In this document: positions 55,218 through 64,000 of the stretch, piece after piece
Layout of the letters: every line of letters starts with the position of its first letter
How positions within the stretch are numbered: position 1 is the stretch's first letter
Assembly (NCBI RefSeq): GCF_024756235.1
Contig: NZ_JANUGY010000001.1
Span: 620,001 to 684,000, forward strand
Reading direction: 5' to 3'
Length of the DNA stretch: 64,000 bases
DNA from: Massilia kyonggiensis
Lineage (GTDB): Bacteria > Pseudomonadota > Gammaproteobacteria > Burkholderiales > Burkholderiaceae_D
The notes under the pieces: generated by a model
Database searches by the model: none
What the model saw: the letters and a program-made list of their open reading frames with translations, nothing else
Told to the model about the DNA's origin: nothing
Made by a program: the position numbers and the translations under genes

Positions 55218-57079
55218 ACCCGACGACGGCACGCCGCCCCGTGGAACTGAGCCGCATGCTCGGCGTGGGCCAGCTGCTGGCCGCGGCCGCCGCGCTCGGC
55301 GTGGCCTGCTGCATCCTGCTCGCTTACCAGTTCGTCGCGCTGCGCCGCAATCTCACCGACGACCTCACCGTGCAGGCCGCGATCATCGCCGACAACGTGG
55401 CGGCCACGCTGATGTTCCACGACCAGGACGCGGCGCACGAGATGTTGCGCTCGTTCCGCCACTCGTCGTTCCTCGCCGCTGCCACCGTGTACGACCGCCA
55501 GGACGTCGAATTCGCCGCGTACCGCAACGGCGCCGTGGAAGAGACGCCGTCGCTGCTGCGCGACTGGACGCTGTTCACGCCGCTCTCGGTCGCGCGCCCC
55601 ATCCGCTACCGCGGCATGGCGCTGGGCCGGGTCGTGCTGACGGCCGACACGGTCGGCATCCGCAACGGCCTGCTGCGCTACGGCGCCCTGCTGGCCCTGG
55701 CCTCGCTGGGCGCGCTGGTGACGACGTCGGTGCTCACGCGCCGCACCAAGGCCCGCATGCGCCGCGCCGAATCGCAGCTGAAGCACCTGGCCTACACGGA
55801 CACGGTGACCGACCTGCCGAACCGCCGCTGCACCTACGAGGCGCTGGAACTCGAAATCGCCATGCGCGCCGAAAGCGGAGGCCGCATCGGCCTGCTGCTG
55901 ATCGATCTCGACAACTTCAAGGTCGTCAACGACACGGCCGGCCACGCGGCCGGCGATCGCCTGCTGCAACAGGTGGCGAGCAGGCTGCGCGCGACGGCAC
56001 GCCCCAGCGACCGCATCGGCCGCATCGGCGGCGACGAATTCGCCGTCATCGTTGCCCCGCTCGACGATGCGGCCGAGCTGGAACGCGTGGGCCAGCGCAT
56101 CGTGGCCGGCCTGCGCCAGCCGCTGCAGGTCGAGGGCCTCGAAGTGATGCCGACGGCCAGCATCGGCGCCTGCGTGTTCCCGGACGACGCGCACACGATG
56201 AGCGAACTGCTCAGCAACGCCGACGCCGCCCTGTACCGCGCGAAGGGCAAGGGCCGCGACACGGTGGCCGTGTTCGAGCGCGAGATGATCCTCGCCACGC
56301 AGCGGCGCGCGCGCCTGGAACGCGACCTGCGCCGCCACCTCGAGGCCGGCCTGCTGGAACTGTGCTACCAGCCGCAATACGCCTGCGGCTCGCGCAAGAT
56401 GGTCGGCGTGGAAGCGCTGCTGCGCTGGCCGCATCCCGACCAGGGGTATATCTCGCCCGCCGAGTTCATCCCCATCGCCGAGGAAAGCGGCTTGATCGTC
56501 GAAGTCGGCAAGTGGGTGCTGGAACGCGCGTGCCGCGACGCCGTCGCGCTGTACCGCCAGACCGGCACGTGGCTCAGCATGGCCGTCAACGTCTCGGCGC
56601 GCCAGCTGCGCGACAAGGATTTCATCGGCGTCGTCGAGCGCACGCTGGCGCAGACGGGCCTGCCCCCGGACCGGCTGGAACTGGAGCTTACGGAAAGCAT
56701 GCTGATGGAAGACCTGGACGGCGCCATCGGCTTCATGCACAACGTGCGCGCGCTGGGCGTGCGCCTGTCGATCGACGACTTCGGCACCGGCTATTCGTCG
56801 CTGGCCTACCTGCAGACCTTCCCGATCAACCACCTCAAGATCGACCGCAGCTTCGTGCGCCTGCTGCCCACGTCCGGCACGACGATCGCCGGCGCCGTGA
56901 TCGCCCTCGCCCACGGGTTCAATCTCACCGTGGTGGCCGAGGGCGTCGAGGAGCCCGAGCAGTTCGAATGGCTGCGCCAGGCCGGCTGCGACTACGTGCA
57001 GGGTTATCTGCTGGCGCGCCCGCTGCCGCTGGCGGCGCTGCGGGCGCGTGTGCTGGAGGAACGCGTGCCGGCCGCCTGA
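55214..57079 (+). CDS. Membrane GGDEF-EAL protein with CHASE8-like periplasmic sensor (YfiN-related)
   Basis: 621 residues. TM1 at about 18-42, a periplasmic CHASE8-type domain ([20 protein letters not shown]), TM2 at about 155-175, then GGDEF with intact [10 protein letters not shown] (about 274) and EAL with [11 protein letters not shown] (about 400). [13 protein letters not shown] and the catalytic ENxT-type [10 protein letters not shown] are also present. Both activities look intact, unlike YfiN, which has only GGDEF. It should make and/or degrade c-di-GMP under periplasmic control by the coupled YfiR. Confidence 0.93.
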   Translation: MNPTTARRPVELSRMLGVGQLLAAAAALGVACCILLAYQFVALRRNLTDDLTVQAAIIADNVAATLMFHDQDAAHEMLRSFRHSSFLAAATVYDRQDVEFAAYRNGAVEETPSLLRDWTLFTPLSVARPIRYRGMALGRVVLTADTVGIRNGLLRYGALLALASLGALVTTSVLTRRTKARMRRAESQLKHLAYTDTVTDLPNRRCTYEALELEIAMRAESGGRIGLLLIDLDNFKVVNDTAGHAAGDRLLQQVASRLRATARPSDRIGRIGGDEFAVIVAPLDDAAELERVGQRIVAGLRQPLQVEGLEVMPTASIGACVFPDDAHTMSELLSNADAALYRAKGKGRDTVAVFEREMILATQRRARLERDLRRHLEAGLLELCYQPQYACGSRKMVGVEALLRWPHPDQGYISPAEFIPIAEESGLIVEVGKWVLERACRDAVALYRQTGTWLSMAVNVSARQLRDKDFIGVVERTLAQTGLPPDRLELELTESMLMEDLDGAIGFMHNVRALGVRLSIDDFGTGYSSLAYLQTFPINHLKIDRSFVRLLPTSGTTIAGAVIALAHGFNLTVVAEGVEEPEQFEWLRQAGCDYVQGYLLARPLPLAALRARVLEERVPAA

Positions 57080-57086
57080 GCCGCGT

Positions 57087-57470
57087 TCAGTCCGGCGCGG
57101 GCACCTCCACGATCAGGCGCGGATCGAGCTTCCGGATCCGCGGCTCCACGTAATACCCGCCCGCCTCCACATAGCGCAACGCGCAGCGCCCGCACACGGT
57201 GCATTGCGCGATCTGCGCGCGGTTGTACGGATAGTGATACGGCGCGATCGGCGCCTCCGCCGACCAGTATGTCGTGCCGTCCGGGTGGTACTCGGCGAAC
57301 GTCGGTTCGCTGTACGGATCGGCGACGAGCGTGCCCACCGTGCGCATGTGCGACTCCGGAAAATCGACCGGCACGCGCGTCCATTCCCGGTAGCTGTCGA
57401 TGGCGCAGGCGCACGGTTGCGTCACGGCGGCCGATGCGTCGGCGAGCGATTTCAGTTCATCCACGGTCAT
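57087..57470 (-). CDS. Small protein of unknown function with CxxCxxC motif
   Basis: About 127 residues, no signal peptide or TM segment. The core AQCTVCGRCALRYVEAGGYY resembles a metal or Fe-S knuckle, and CAC near residue 20 could add ligands. Many Tyr/Pro residues (YWSAEAPIAPYHYPYN) and the end DPRLIVEVPAPD are notable. The start at 57470 was chosen because GGAG lies 6 nt upstream; an ATG at 57482 has none. I recall similar hypotheticals in Burkholderiales but no function. It converges on the GGDEF-EAL gene with 7 bp between. Confidence 0.7.
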   Translation of the reverse strand: MTVDELKSLADASAAVTQPCACAIDSYREWTRVPVDFPESHMRTVGTLVADPYSEPTFAEYHPDGTTYWSAEAPIAPYHYPYNRAQIAQCTVCGRCALRYVEAGGYYVEPRIRKLDPRLIVEVPAPD

Positions 57471-57599
57471 TGATGACTCCATTACGGCGGGTCTGATTTC
57501 GGCAACAAACCGTGCCGAACATCAAGCCTTACGGCGCCCGCGCGACGATGGTATCTTGTCGAGGCAAGTCCAGGGGAACCTCTTTAAGGAGAACACACG

Positions 57600-58181
57600 A
57601 TGGCAGCGAAAAAGATCCTGTTGTTGACCGGCGATTTTGCGGAAGATTATGAAACCATGGTGCCGTTCCAGGCACTGCTGGCGGTGGGCCACACGGTGCA
57701 CGCCGTCTGCCCCGGCAAGAAGAAGGGTGACAAGGTCAAGACCGCGATCCACGATTTCGAAGGCGACCAGACTTATACGGAAAAGCCCGGCCACCAGTTC
57801 GCGCTGAACGCCGATTTCGCCGAAGCGAGCGCCGACGACTACGACGCCCTCGTCATCGCGGGCGGCCGCGCACCCGAATACCTGCGCCTCGATCCGCAGG
57901 TGATCGCGCTCGTGCGCGGCTTCGCCCACGCCGACAAGCCGATCGCCGCGGTCTGCCACGGTGCCCAGCTGCTGGCGGCCGCCGACGTCATCCGCGGCAA
58001 GCGCGTGTCGGCCTATCCCGCCTGCGCGCCCGAGGTCAAGCTGGCCGGCGGAGAATACGCCGACATCCCGGTCGACCAGGCGGTCACGGACGGCAACCTC
58101 GTCACCGCGCCGGCCTGGCCCGCGCATCCGCAATGGATTGCGCAATTCCTCAAGCGGCTCGGGACCGAGATCTCCCTGTAA
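57600..58181 (+). CDS. DJ-1/PfpI family protein
   Basis: 193 residues with the glutamine-amidotransferase-like fold. [20 protein letters not shown] at the start, [14 protein letters not shown], and the nucleophile elbow [11 protein letters not shown] (Cys about 119) followed by His. Family members act as glyoxalase/deglycase, chaperone or protease-like stress proteins; the C-H pair is intact. AAGGAGA precedes the ATG. It stands alone between divergent and convergent neighbours. Confidence 0.9.
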   Translation: MAAKKILLLTGDFAEDYETMVPFQALLAVGHTVHAVCPGKKKGDKVKTAIHDFEGDQTYTEKPGHQFALNADFAEASADDYDALVIAGGRAPEYLRLDPQVIALVRGFAHADKPIAAVCHGAQLLAAADVIRGKRVSAYPACAPEVKLAGGEYADIPVDQAVTDGNLVTAPAWPAHPQWIAQFLKRLGTEISL

Positions 58182-58199
58182 CCCGGCGCCTGGCGCCCG

Positions 58200-60197
58200 T
58201 CAGTGCGCCAGGTTCTTGTCGAGGAAGGCATCGACGCGCTTCCAGAAGTCGATGCTGTCCTCTTCGTGGCGCCAGCCGTGGCCTTCCTCCGGGTAGACGA
58301 TGTAGTCGACGTTGGGATTCTTCGCGATGACGGCGTCGTGCATCTTCGCCGCGTGCACGACGGGCACGCGCCGGTCCTGCGCGCCATGCGCCATCAGCAG
58401 CGGCTGGCGGATGCGTCCGGCCTGCGCCAGCGGCGACACGTCGGCGAAGGCAGCCGGATTCTTCAGCGCGTCGCCGATCAGCGTCTTCATGTCGTAGCGG
58501 CGCGCGTCCTCGGACATATCGCTCTGGGCCGCCGTGAACAGCAGTTCGATGTCGGTCACGCCGGCCCATTCCACGCCGGCGCGGAATACGTCCGGATTGC
58601 GCACGAGTCCCATCAACGTCGCGTAGCCGCCGTAGCTGGCGCCCATGATGCCGATGCGCTTGGGATCGGCCCAGCCCTGCTTGACGGCCCAGGCGGCCGC
58701 GTCGACGAGGTCGTCCTGCATCGTCCGTCCCCACTGCTGCCAGCCCGCCTGGAACAGCGCGCTTCCGAAACCCGTGCTGCCGCGGAATTCCGGCTGCAGC
58801 ACGACATAGCCGCGCGATGCCAGGAACTGCGCCTCCTCATCCCATTCCCATGACCCGCCCCGCACCCACGGGCCGCCATGCACGAGCACGATGGCTGGCC
58901 GCGGTCGGTCGGCCTTGTCCGGTGGCATGGTCACGTAGACGGGAATCTGCAGGCCGTCGCGCGCGGCGTAGCGGAAGAAATCGCGCTTGCCCATCTGCTT
59001 GGGATTGATGTCCGGATGACTGCTGCCCAGCCCGATGATGTGGCCGTCGGCCGGCGTGTACAGGAAGTACGTGGGCGGCATGCGGTCGGACGTCGCGACG
59101 ACGGTGACGGCCGCCGGATTGCGGCAATCGTTCGCGCAGCTGACGTGGTTGATCGAGCCCGGCAACAAGGCATCGACCTTTTTCTGGATGCCCTGCATGG
59201 TCGGATCGAGCCAAGCCGTGGAGGCGGCGTCCGCTTCGAAGTGTATGCCGAGAATTTTCTTCGCCGCGTAATCCTGCTCCAGGGTGCCACTGAAATCGAA
59301 ACCGTCAATATCGACGAACGGTTCCTTGTCGAGGGCTTTCCTGTTCAGGTCGAACGCGAACAGGGCCGTGCGTCCCTTGTAGCCAGCACGCACGTACAAC
59401 GTGTTCCGGTTATCGAACATCAGCGGCGTGAACGCACCGTCCTGCAGGCAATCGCGATTGCTGATCTCGGTCCACGGCCCACCCGCGTCGGCGCGGTAAT
59501 ACGCGATGCACCGCCCCTTGCTGCTGGCGATGGCGATACGGGGCTGGTCCGACGCATCGAACAGCCACCGCTTCACCAGCTCCGGCTGCGGCCCCTGCAC
59601 CATGTCGGCAAGCAGGCGCGAGCGCGTGTTCAGGCGATACGGGTGCACGGCTTGCGGTTGCAGGTCGACGTTGTTCCAGCTGAGCTTGCCGACGATGATG
59701 TCGTCGGAAACGTCATGCGTCACGCCCAGGAACATGTAATCGGCTGTCAGCACCCGGTCCTTGATCAGCGATCCGAGTTTTTGCTGTTCGTGCCGCCAGT
59801 TCCCCGAGATCAGGTGCGTCAGGTGCGTGCCGTCGCGGTCCACGGCGAACTGGTCGTAATTGCCTTCGAATTCGATCTTCGGATTCTTCAGCGTGAAGGT
59901 CAGGCGGTTGTCGTTGACCCAGCGGACAGCCTCGAGGCGCGCGCTCTCGAATGTCGTGATCGTATTGACCTTTTTCAGGTCCGCCGTCTCGCGCACGACG
60001 AGCGCCTGCTGGCCGCTGTCCAGGCGGTTCAGGAGCACGACGTAGCGCCCGCTCGGGGAGAGCTTGACGAAATCGACGTCGGGATGACGGAAAAAGCTTT
60101 CGGCGGGAGGCCGGTCGGCGGCTTGGATGGCACCATGCGCGGCAAGCAGCGGCACGGCCGCGCACACGGAGAGCAGGAAACGCGATAGTCGATTCAT
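58200..60197 (-). CDS. S9 family (prolyl oligopeptidase-type) serine peptidase, exported
   Basis: 665 residues with a signal peptide (VCAAVPLLAAHGAIQA). A beta-propeller of about 370 residues (FVKLSPSGRYVVLLNRLDSG) precedes an alpha/beta-hydrolase domain. The nucleophile Ser lies in GIMGASYGGYATL (about 520), Asp in HGAQDRRVP and His in PEEGHGW, so the catalytic triad is complete. Likely a periplasmic dipeptidyl/acylaminoacyl peptidase. It ends 18 nt from the convergent DJ-1 gene. Confidence 0.92.
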   Translation of the reverse strand: MNRLSRFLLSVCAAVPLLAAHGAIQAADRPPAESFFRHPDVDFVKLSPSGRYVVLLNRLDSGQQALVVRETADLKKVNTITTFESARLEAVRWVNDNRLTFTLKNPKIEFEGNYDQFAVDRDGTHLTHLISGNWRHEQQKLGSLIKDRVLTADYMFLGVTHDVSDDIIVGKLSWNNVDLQPQAVHPYRLNTRSRLLADMVQGPQPELVKRWLFDASDQPRIAIASSKGRCIAYYRADAGGPWTEISNRDCLQDGAFTPLMFDNRNTLYVRAGYKGRTALFAFDLNRKALDKEPFVDIDGFDFSGTLEQDYAAKKILGIHFEADAASTAWLDPTMQGIQKKVDALLPGSINHVSCANDCRNPAAVTVVATSDRMPPTYFLYTPADGHIIGLGSSHPDINPKQMGKRDFFRYAARDGLQIPVYVTMPPDKADRPRPAIVLVHGGPWVRGGSWEWDEEAQFLASRGYVVLQPEFRGSTGFGSALFQAGWQQWGRTMQDDLVDAAAWAVKQGWADPKRIGIMGASYGGYATLMGLVRNPDVFRAGVEWAGVTDIELLFTAAQSDMSEDARRYDMKTLIGDALKNPAAFADVSPLAQAGRIRQPLLMAHGAQDRRVPVVHAAKMHDAVIAKNPNVDYIVYPEEGHGWRHEEDSIDFWKRVDAFLDKNLAH

Positions 60198-60291
60198 GGC
60201 GGTAACTGTTGAAATGACAATCGCCTATCGTTGCCCCTAGTGCAACATTTGTCAATATAGAATCTTTGACTTACGTAAATGTAATGCGGCG

Positions 60292-61647
60292 TCAGGCTAC
60301 CTCGGCGGTCGCAACCAGGTCGGCCGGGATGTGCGCGCATACGCGGTCGCGGCCGCCCTGCTTGGCGCGATACAACGCCTCGTCGGCATGTTTGATGACG
60401 ACGCCGACCTCGTCCTGCTCGTGATGCTGCGCCACGCCGAACGACGCCGTGACGTGCAGGCCCGCCGGCCACGCCTGCTGGTGCAGCGCACGGCGCAGGT
60501 TTTCCGCGAGGGTCCGACCCTGGTGCACGTTGGTCATCGGACAGACGATAAGAAATTCCTCGCCGCCCCAGCGCACGAGGCGGTCCGATGAGCGGATGCC
60601 GGACGCCATGACGTTGGCGAACTTGCGCAGGACATCGTCGCCCACGTCGTGGCCATGTGTGTCGTTGATCGATTTGAAATGGTCAATGTCGATGAAGATC
60701 ACGGCCATCGGATCGGCCAGCAGGCTCGACGTGCTCATCAGCGCCGCACGCAGGCCCTGCCGGTTCAGCGCGCCCGTGAGCGGATCGATGTGCGCCTGCC
60801 CGGCCAGGTCGCGCGCCTCGAGTTCGAGCGCCTTGTTGACCTCTTTGAGCAATGTGATGGCCGTCTCCCGGTCCTTCAATTCTGTACGCAACGACAGCGT
60901 GACGGCGACCAGCCAGCCGACGGCGCACAGGATCCAGGCGCTCACTAGTCCCATCAACAATGTATTCAGAGCGATTGCTTTGCCGTGCAATTGCAGTCGG
61001 CGCAACGTGAACACGTGCTCACCATCCTTGCCGTCGCCCCTGATCAGCAATTCGACGCGCGCGACATTGTCGACATTGACGGCCGCGTGCTCCATCGACG
61101 GCTTGACCATGTCCTTCCACCACGGAGCCACAGCGAACCATTTGAACGGAATCAGCAACTTGCCGTCGGCCGGCAAATCAAGCTTGTCGACCTGGTGGAC
61201 CTTGAAGGTTTCCCACTGGTCGAGCCGCGTCAATCCTTCCTCGACCTGGGCCAGGGCCATGCTGAAGCCCGGGTTTCCGGTTCCGGCATAGTGTCCGTCG
61301 ATGGTCATGTAATCGAACTTTGACATGTCCATACCCACATTCCCCTTGAAAAGATCGAACGTGAGCTTGCAATACGGCCATCCGTACTTTGGGACGATAT
61401 GACAATGAACGACCAGGTCGCGCCCTTTCTTTTCGATCGACCCGACCGAAGCGCCGCCTTCGCCACTGCCGCGGTCATCCCCGATCCAGACCGGGAAATG
61501 ATCGCCGGTCAGCTCGACCACCGTTTCCATGCCGACGCGCTGCCAGGTGAGCAGAACGATCGTCAGCAGCAGCAGTCCGCCGAACCCGTAACGGGCATAT
61601 CGGACAATACGGGCTAACGGCTGGAGCGAGGCGATGGACGCGGACAT
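60292..61647 (-). CDS. Membrane diguanylate cyclase (GGDEF), second of a tandem pair
   Basis: 451 residues. TM1 about 18-36, a periplasmic sensor (about 45-215, with LVVHCHIVPKYGWPYCKLTF and FKWFAVAPWWKDMV), TM2 about 228-250, a short coiled coil and a GGDEF domain with active-site WGGEEFLIVCP. No RxxD inhibitory site is obvious before the motif. The gene is 21 nt downstream of a close paralogue in the same direction. The GGDEF halves are nearly identical in DNA, whereas the sensors differ, suggesting different ligands with the same output. Confidence 0.92.
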   Translation of the reverse strand: MSASIASLQPLARIVRYARYGFGGLLLLTIVLLTWQRVGMETVVELTGDHFPVWIGDDRGSGEGGASVGSIEKKGRDLVVHCHIVPKYGWPYCKLTFDLFKGNVGMDMSKFDYMTIDGHYAGTGNPGFSMALAQVEEGLTRLDQWETFKVHQVDKLDLPADGKLLIPFKWFAVAPWWKDMVKPSMEHAAVNVDNVARVELLIRGDGKDGEHVFTLRRLQLHGKAIALNTLLMGLVSAWILCAVGWLVAVTLSLRTELKDRETAITLLKEVNKALELEARDLAGQAHIDPLTGALNRQGLRAALMSTSSLLADPMAVIFIDIDHFKSINDTHGHDVGDDVLRKFANVMASGIRSSDRLVRWGGEEFLIVCPMTNVHQGRTLAENLRRALHQQAWPAGLHVTASFGVAQHHEQDEVGVVIKHADEALYRAKQGGRDRVCAHIPADLVATAEVA

Positions 61648-62220
61648 GATTGTTATACGCCAGTGACGTCAGGCCGCCTCGGCATTCGCGATCATGTTGT
61701 TCGGGATATGAGCGCATACCCGGTCGCGGCCGCCCCGCTTGGCGCGATACAGTTCTTCGTCGGCGTGCTTGATGACGACGCCAACTTCGTCGCGCTCATG
61801 ATGCTGCGCCACGCCGAACGACGCGGTGACGCGCAGGCCCGCCGGCCACGTCTGCTGGTGCAGCGCGGCGCGCAGGTTTTCCGCGAGAATTCGTCCTTGG
61901 AACACATTGGTCATCGGGCAGACGATAAGGAATTCCTCGCCGCCCCAGCGCACGAGCCGGTCCGACGAGCGGATACCGGACGCGATGACGGTGGCGAACA
62001 TGCGCAGGACGTCGTCGCCCACATCGTGGCCATGCGTGTCGTTGATCGATTTGAAGTGGTCGATGTCGATGAAGATCACGGCCATCGGATCGGCCAGCAG
62101 GCTCGATGTGCTCATCAGCGCCGCACGCAGGCCCTGCCGGTTCAGCACGCCCGTGAGCGGATCGATGTGCGCCTGCCCGGCCAGGTCGCGCGCTTCGAGT
62201 TCCAGCGCCTTGTTGACCGT
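60300..62220 (-). repeat. Tandem gene duplication, nearly identical 3' halves
   Basis: The segment at about 60420-60840 matches 61800-62220 at an offset of 1380 bp, with only scattered substitutions, including long identical runs over the GGDEF region. The 5' (sensor) halves are clearly more diverged. This indicates a recent duplication or ongoing gene conversion limited to the catalytic part. Confidence 0.8.
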
Positions 62221-63027
62221 CCTGAGCAGAGCGACGGACGCCCGGCTGTCCGCAAGTTGCGTGCGCAGCGACAGCGTGAGGATCACCAGCCAGCCGACCG
62301 CACACGACACCCATGCGGCCACGATCCACATCAGCAGCGTGTCGCGGCTGATGATCTTGCCGTGCAAGCGCAGGGCGTGCAGGGTGAACACGTGCTCGCC
62401 TTCCTTGCCCCCGCCATTGATCATCAATTCAGCGCGCGCAACGTTGTCGACATTGACGGCGGAATGCTCCAGTGTCGGCTTTGCCATGTCCTTCCACCAC
62501 TGCGCCACGCCAAACCACTTGATGGGCACCACGAAAGCCTTGCCATCGGGCGGCAGGTCGAGGGCATCGATCTGGTTGATCTTGTACGTTTGCCACTGGT
62601 CGAGGCGGGTCATCCCCTCTTCGATATCTGCAAGCACCAGGCCGAATTTCGACGACCCCGGCCCCGCATATTGCCCCTTGATGGTGAAAAAGTCGAAACG
62701 GGACATGTCCATGCCCGTCTCTCCCTTGAGGAAATTGAAACTCAACTTACAGTATGGCCATGGGCTCTTCGACGAGATATGGCAGTGCACGATGAGGTCC
62801 TGCCCTTTGCGCTCGAGCAAGGCCACGGAAGCGCCGCCCCCTGACCGGTCATCCTCTACCCACAGCGGAAAGTTATCGCCGGTCAATTCGACAACCTTTT
62901 CCATGCCATAGCGCTGCCACACGAGCAGGATGACCGTGGCGAGCAGCAAACCCGCGAATACATAGCGGGCATAGCCGAGGAGGCGGACCAGGGGCTGCAG
63001 CGAAGTTTCAGTGGAGTACACCGACAT
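61669..63027 (-). CDS. Membrane diguanylate cyclase (GGDEF), first of a tandem pair
   Basis: About 452 residues with the same layout as the next gene: TM1, periplasmic sensor (LIVHCHISSKSPWPYCKLSF, KWFGVAQWWKDMAKPTLEHS), TM2 and GGDEF (WGGEEFLIVCP). The sensor family was not recognised; the paired Cys in HCHI...PYCKL are conserved between the two copies and may form a disulfide. The start at MSVYSTETS was chosen because it precedes TM1; the frame opens at 63084 without support. The 253 bp upstream to the divergent exported protein hold both promoters. Confidence 0.9.
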   Translation of the reverse strand: MSVYSTETSLQPLVRLLGYARYVFAGLLLATVILLVWQRYGMEKVVELTGDNFPLWVEDDRSGGGASVALLERKGQDLIVHCHISSKSPWPYCKLSFNFLKGETGMDMSRFDFFTIKGQYAGPGSSKFGLVLADIEEGMTRLDQWQTYKINQIDALDLPPDGKAFVVPIKWFGVAQWWKDMAKPTLEHSAVNVDNVARAELMINGGGKEGEHVFTLHALRLHGKIISRDTLLMWIVAAWVSCAVGWLVILTLSLRTQLADSRASVALLRTVNKALELEARDLAGQAHIDPLTGVLNRQGLRAALMSTSSLLADPMAVIFIDIDHFKSINDTHGHDVGDDVLRMFATVIASGIRSSDRLVRWGGEEFLIVCPMTNVFQGRILAENLRAALHQQTWPAGLRVTASFGVAQHHERDEVGVVIKHADEELYRAKRGGRDRVCAHIPNNMIANAEAA

Positions 63028-63280
63028 GGTGATTTTTTTAGAGATTCTTGCGATACAGCAAGATACCTCACCGTTTAGGTGCATGCAATCAAACTGAAAA
63101 GCGGTGTTGCCATTCGGTATCAGTTAGTGCGGAAAGCGAACAAATTGTGCAACACCATGGTTGTGCGATACACAACGGCCGGCGCGGGAATGACACCGGC
63201 GGTTGCGAGCCCCACACAGAGGGGGCTGTTTTGGCGCGGCAGCTGTCGAGATAATGGCGGCCATCTTCCCAGGAGGGCCC

Positions 63281-64000
63281 ATGTTTTCGCTCAAACCGCT
63301 CGCAATCGCCGTCTCCGGCCTGTTCGTCCTGACGCCCGCCCTGGCTGCGGACGTCGTCCAGAAAGTCAAACCGCCCGTCAGCCAGGCTTACCTCGACCTC
63401 GCGACATTCTCGGGCGGGATGCCGGCGATGCCGGGCGGCGGCGCGGCCGGCATGTTAGGCAGCTTCTTCAACAAGGGCAGCGCAGGCGGCAATACGTTCG
63501 GCCAGACGCAGGGCCAGAGCCAAGGGCGCTGGATGGACGTCGTCCTGCTGACGCGGAATAACCCCAACCTGAAAACGGCCACCCAGAGCGTACCGGCCGG
63601 CTCCAGGCTGGCGCCCACGCTGAACCTGCTCGCGCCGGAGCCGCAGAAGCAGCAGGCACCCGAGCGCGATGTCCCGGACGACGCGCCGGCCAGATTCGAG
63701 ATGCCGAAGGGGAAAATGTATCTGTACTGGGGCTGCGGCACTGAAGTCCGTAAAGGCCAGCCGCTCGTCATCGATTTCGCCAAAATGGACGTCACGCAGT
63801 ACAACAAGTTCTTCCAGAACCGCGGTGCCACGGCGCGCGTGCCGACACCCGTACCCGGCCGCCCGGCATGGCCGAACAAGACCGACGCGCGCCTGCTGCC
63901 GGAAGGCGCGTCGATGGCGGGAGAACATGCGTTTGCCGGTGATGGCGTCGTGGACGGCTTCAAGTTCAACATCGACGCGGCGCACGATCTGATGCCGGCG
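63281..64000 (+). CDS. Exported Gly-rich protein of unknown function, 3' end missing
   Basis: The gene runs off the right edge; 240 residues are visible. Signal peptide MFSLKPLAIAVSGLFVLTP ending ALA, then a Gly/Met-rich segment (GGMPAMPGGGAAGMLGSFFN) and a Gln/Gly stretch. A conserved-looking core MYLYWGCGTEVRKGQPLVID and FAKMDVTQYNKFFQNRG follows. AGGAGG lies 5 nt upstream of the ATG. I do not recognise the family; it is probably periplasmic or surface-associated. Confidence 0.72.
   Translation, partial: MFSLKPLAIAVSGLFVLTPALAADVVQKVKPPVSQAYLDLATFSGGMPAMPGGGAAGMLGSFFNKGSAGGNTFGQTQGQSQGRWMDVVLLTRNNPNLKTATQSVPAGSRLAPTLNLLAPEPQKQQAPERDVPDDAPARFEMPKGKMYLYWGCGTEVRKGQPLVIDFAKMDVTQYNKFFQNRGATARVPTPVPGRPAWPNKTDARLLPEGASMAGEHAFAGDGVVDGFKFNIDAAHDLMPA

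Noticed and set aside
58183..58199. Short GGCGCC/GGCGCC hairpin between the DJ-1 and S9 genes as a terminator
   Set aside because: The stem is very short and has no T tract on either side.

Overview
The window looks like a chromosomal segment of a high-GC betaproteobacterium, most likely an Oxalobacteraceae member close to Massilia/Telluria. This is inferred from very GC-rich codon use, an LPS-type envelope (WaaF, MsbA, O-antigen ligase, Wzm/Wzt), DUF4214 proteins, many c-di-GMP and sensor-kinase genes, and a DUF535 protein. No rRNA, tRNA, CRISPR array, insertion sequence or prophage was recognised. The gene order looks like stable chromosome with accessory envelope and signalling cassettes.

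Layout. 1-2674: 5' part of a formate-dehydrogenase-type FMN/NADH subunit, a divergent acyl-CoA synthetase and a small unknown gene. 2854-6290: a GH1/RmlD fusion and a DUF535 protein with an unusual leader region. 6287-11194: LPS core genes waaL-msbA-waaF plus a divergent GT2. 11145-20453: chemoreceptor, methyltransferase, dnaE, MipA/OmpV porin-like protein, acyltransferase, trhO. 20545-34060: a type I secretion locus with two cysteine-free DUF4214 proteins, followed by FecR, CHASE2 adenylate cyclase, TPR/beta-barrel and Crp-family genes. 34062-42957: a polysaccharide synthesis/export cluster (acyltransferase, Wzm, Wzt, FkbM methyltransferase, 964-aa double glycosyltransferase, polytopic GT-C-like protein). 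43040-52433: LOV blue-light kinase, RhlE helicase, EF-hand protein, LON-domain protein, cupredoxin-like protein, CHASE kinase, CYP152-type P450, glycine-zipper protein. 52705-57079: TonB receptor, YfiR and GGDEF-EAL operon. 57087-64000: small CxxC protein, DJ-1/PfpI protein, S9 peptidase, a tandem pair of GGDEF proteins, and the 5' end of an exported Gly-rich protein.

The most interesting signal is in 25.9-34.1 kb. Three perfect CRP operators (TGTGA-N6-TCACA) lie just upstream of the secretion operon, the large DUF4214 gene and the FecR gene. Each sits 27-30 bp (centre to hexamer) upstream of a -10-like hexamer, which is class II CRP promoter geometry. The same locus encodes a membrane adenylate cyclase and a Crp-family regulator whose recognition helix keeps the R-E-x-x-x-R pattern that reads TGTGA. 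I propose a self-contained cAMP-controlled module that senses the envelope and secretes or displays an abundant alanine-rich, cysteine-free surface protein, possibly S-layer-like. The operators and gene families are visible in the sequence; the S-layer role and the wiring are inference.
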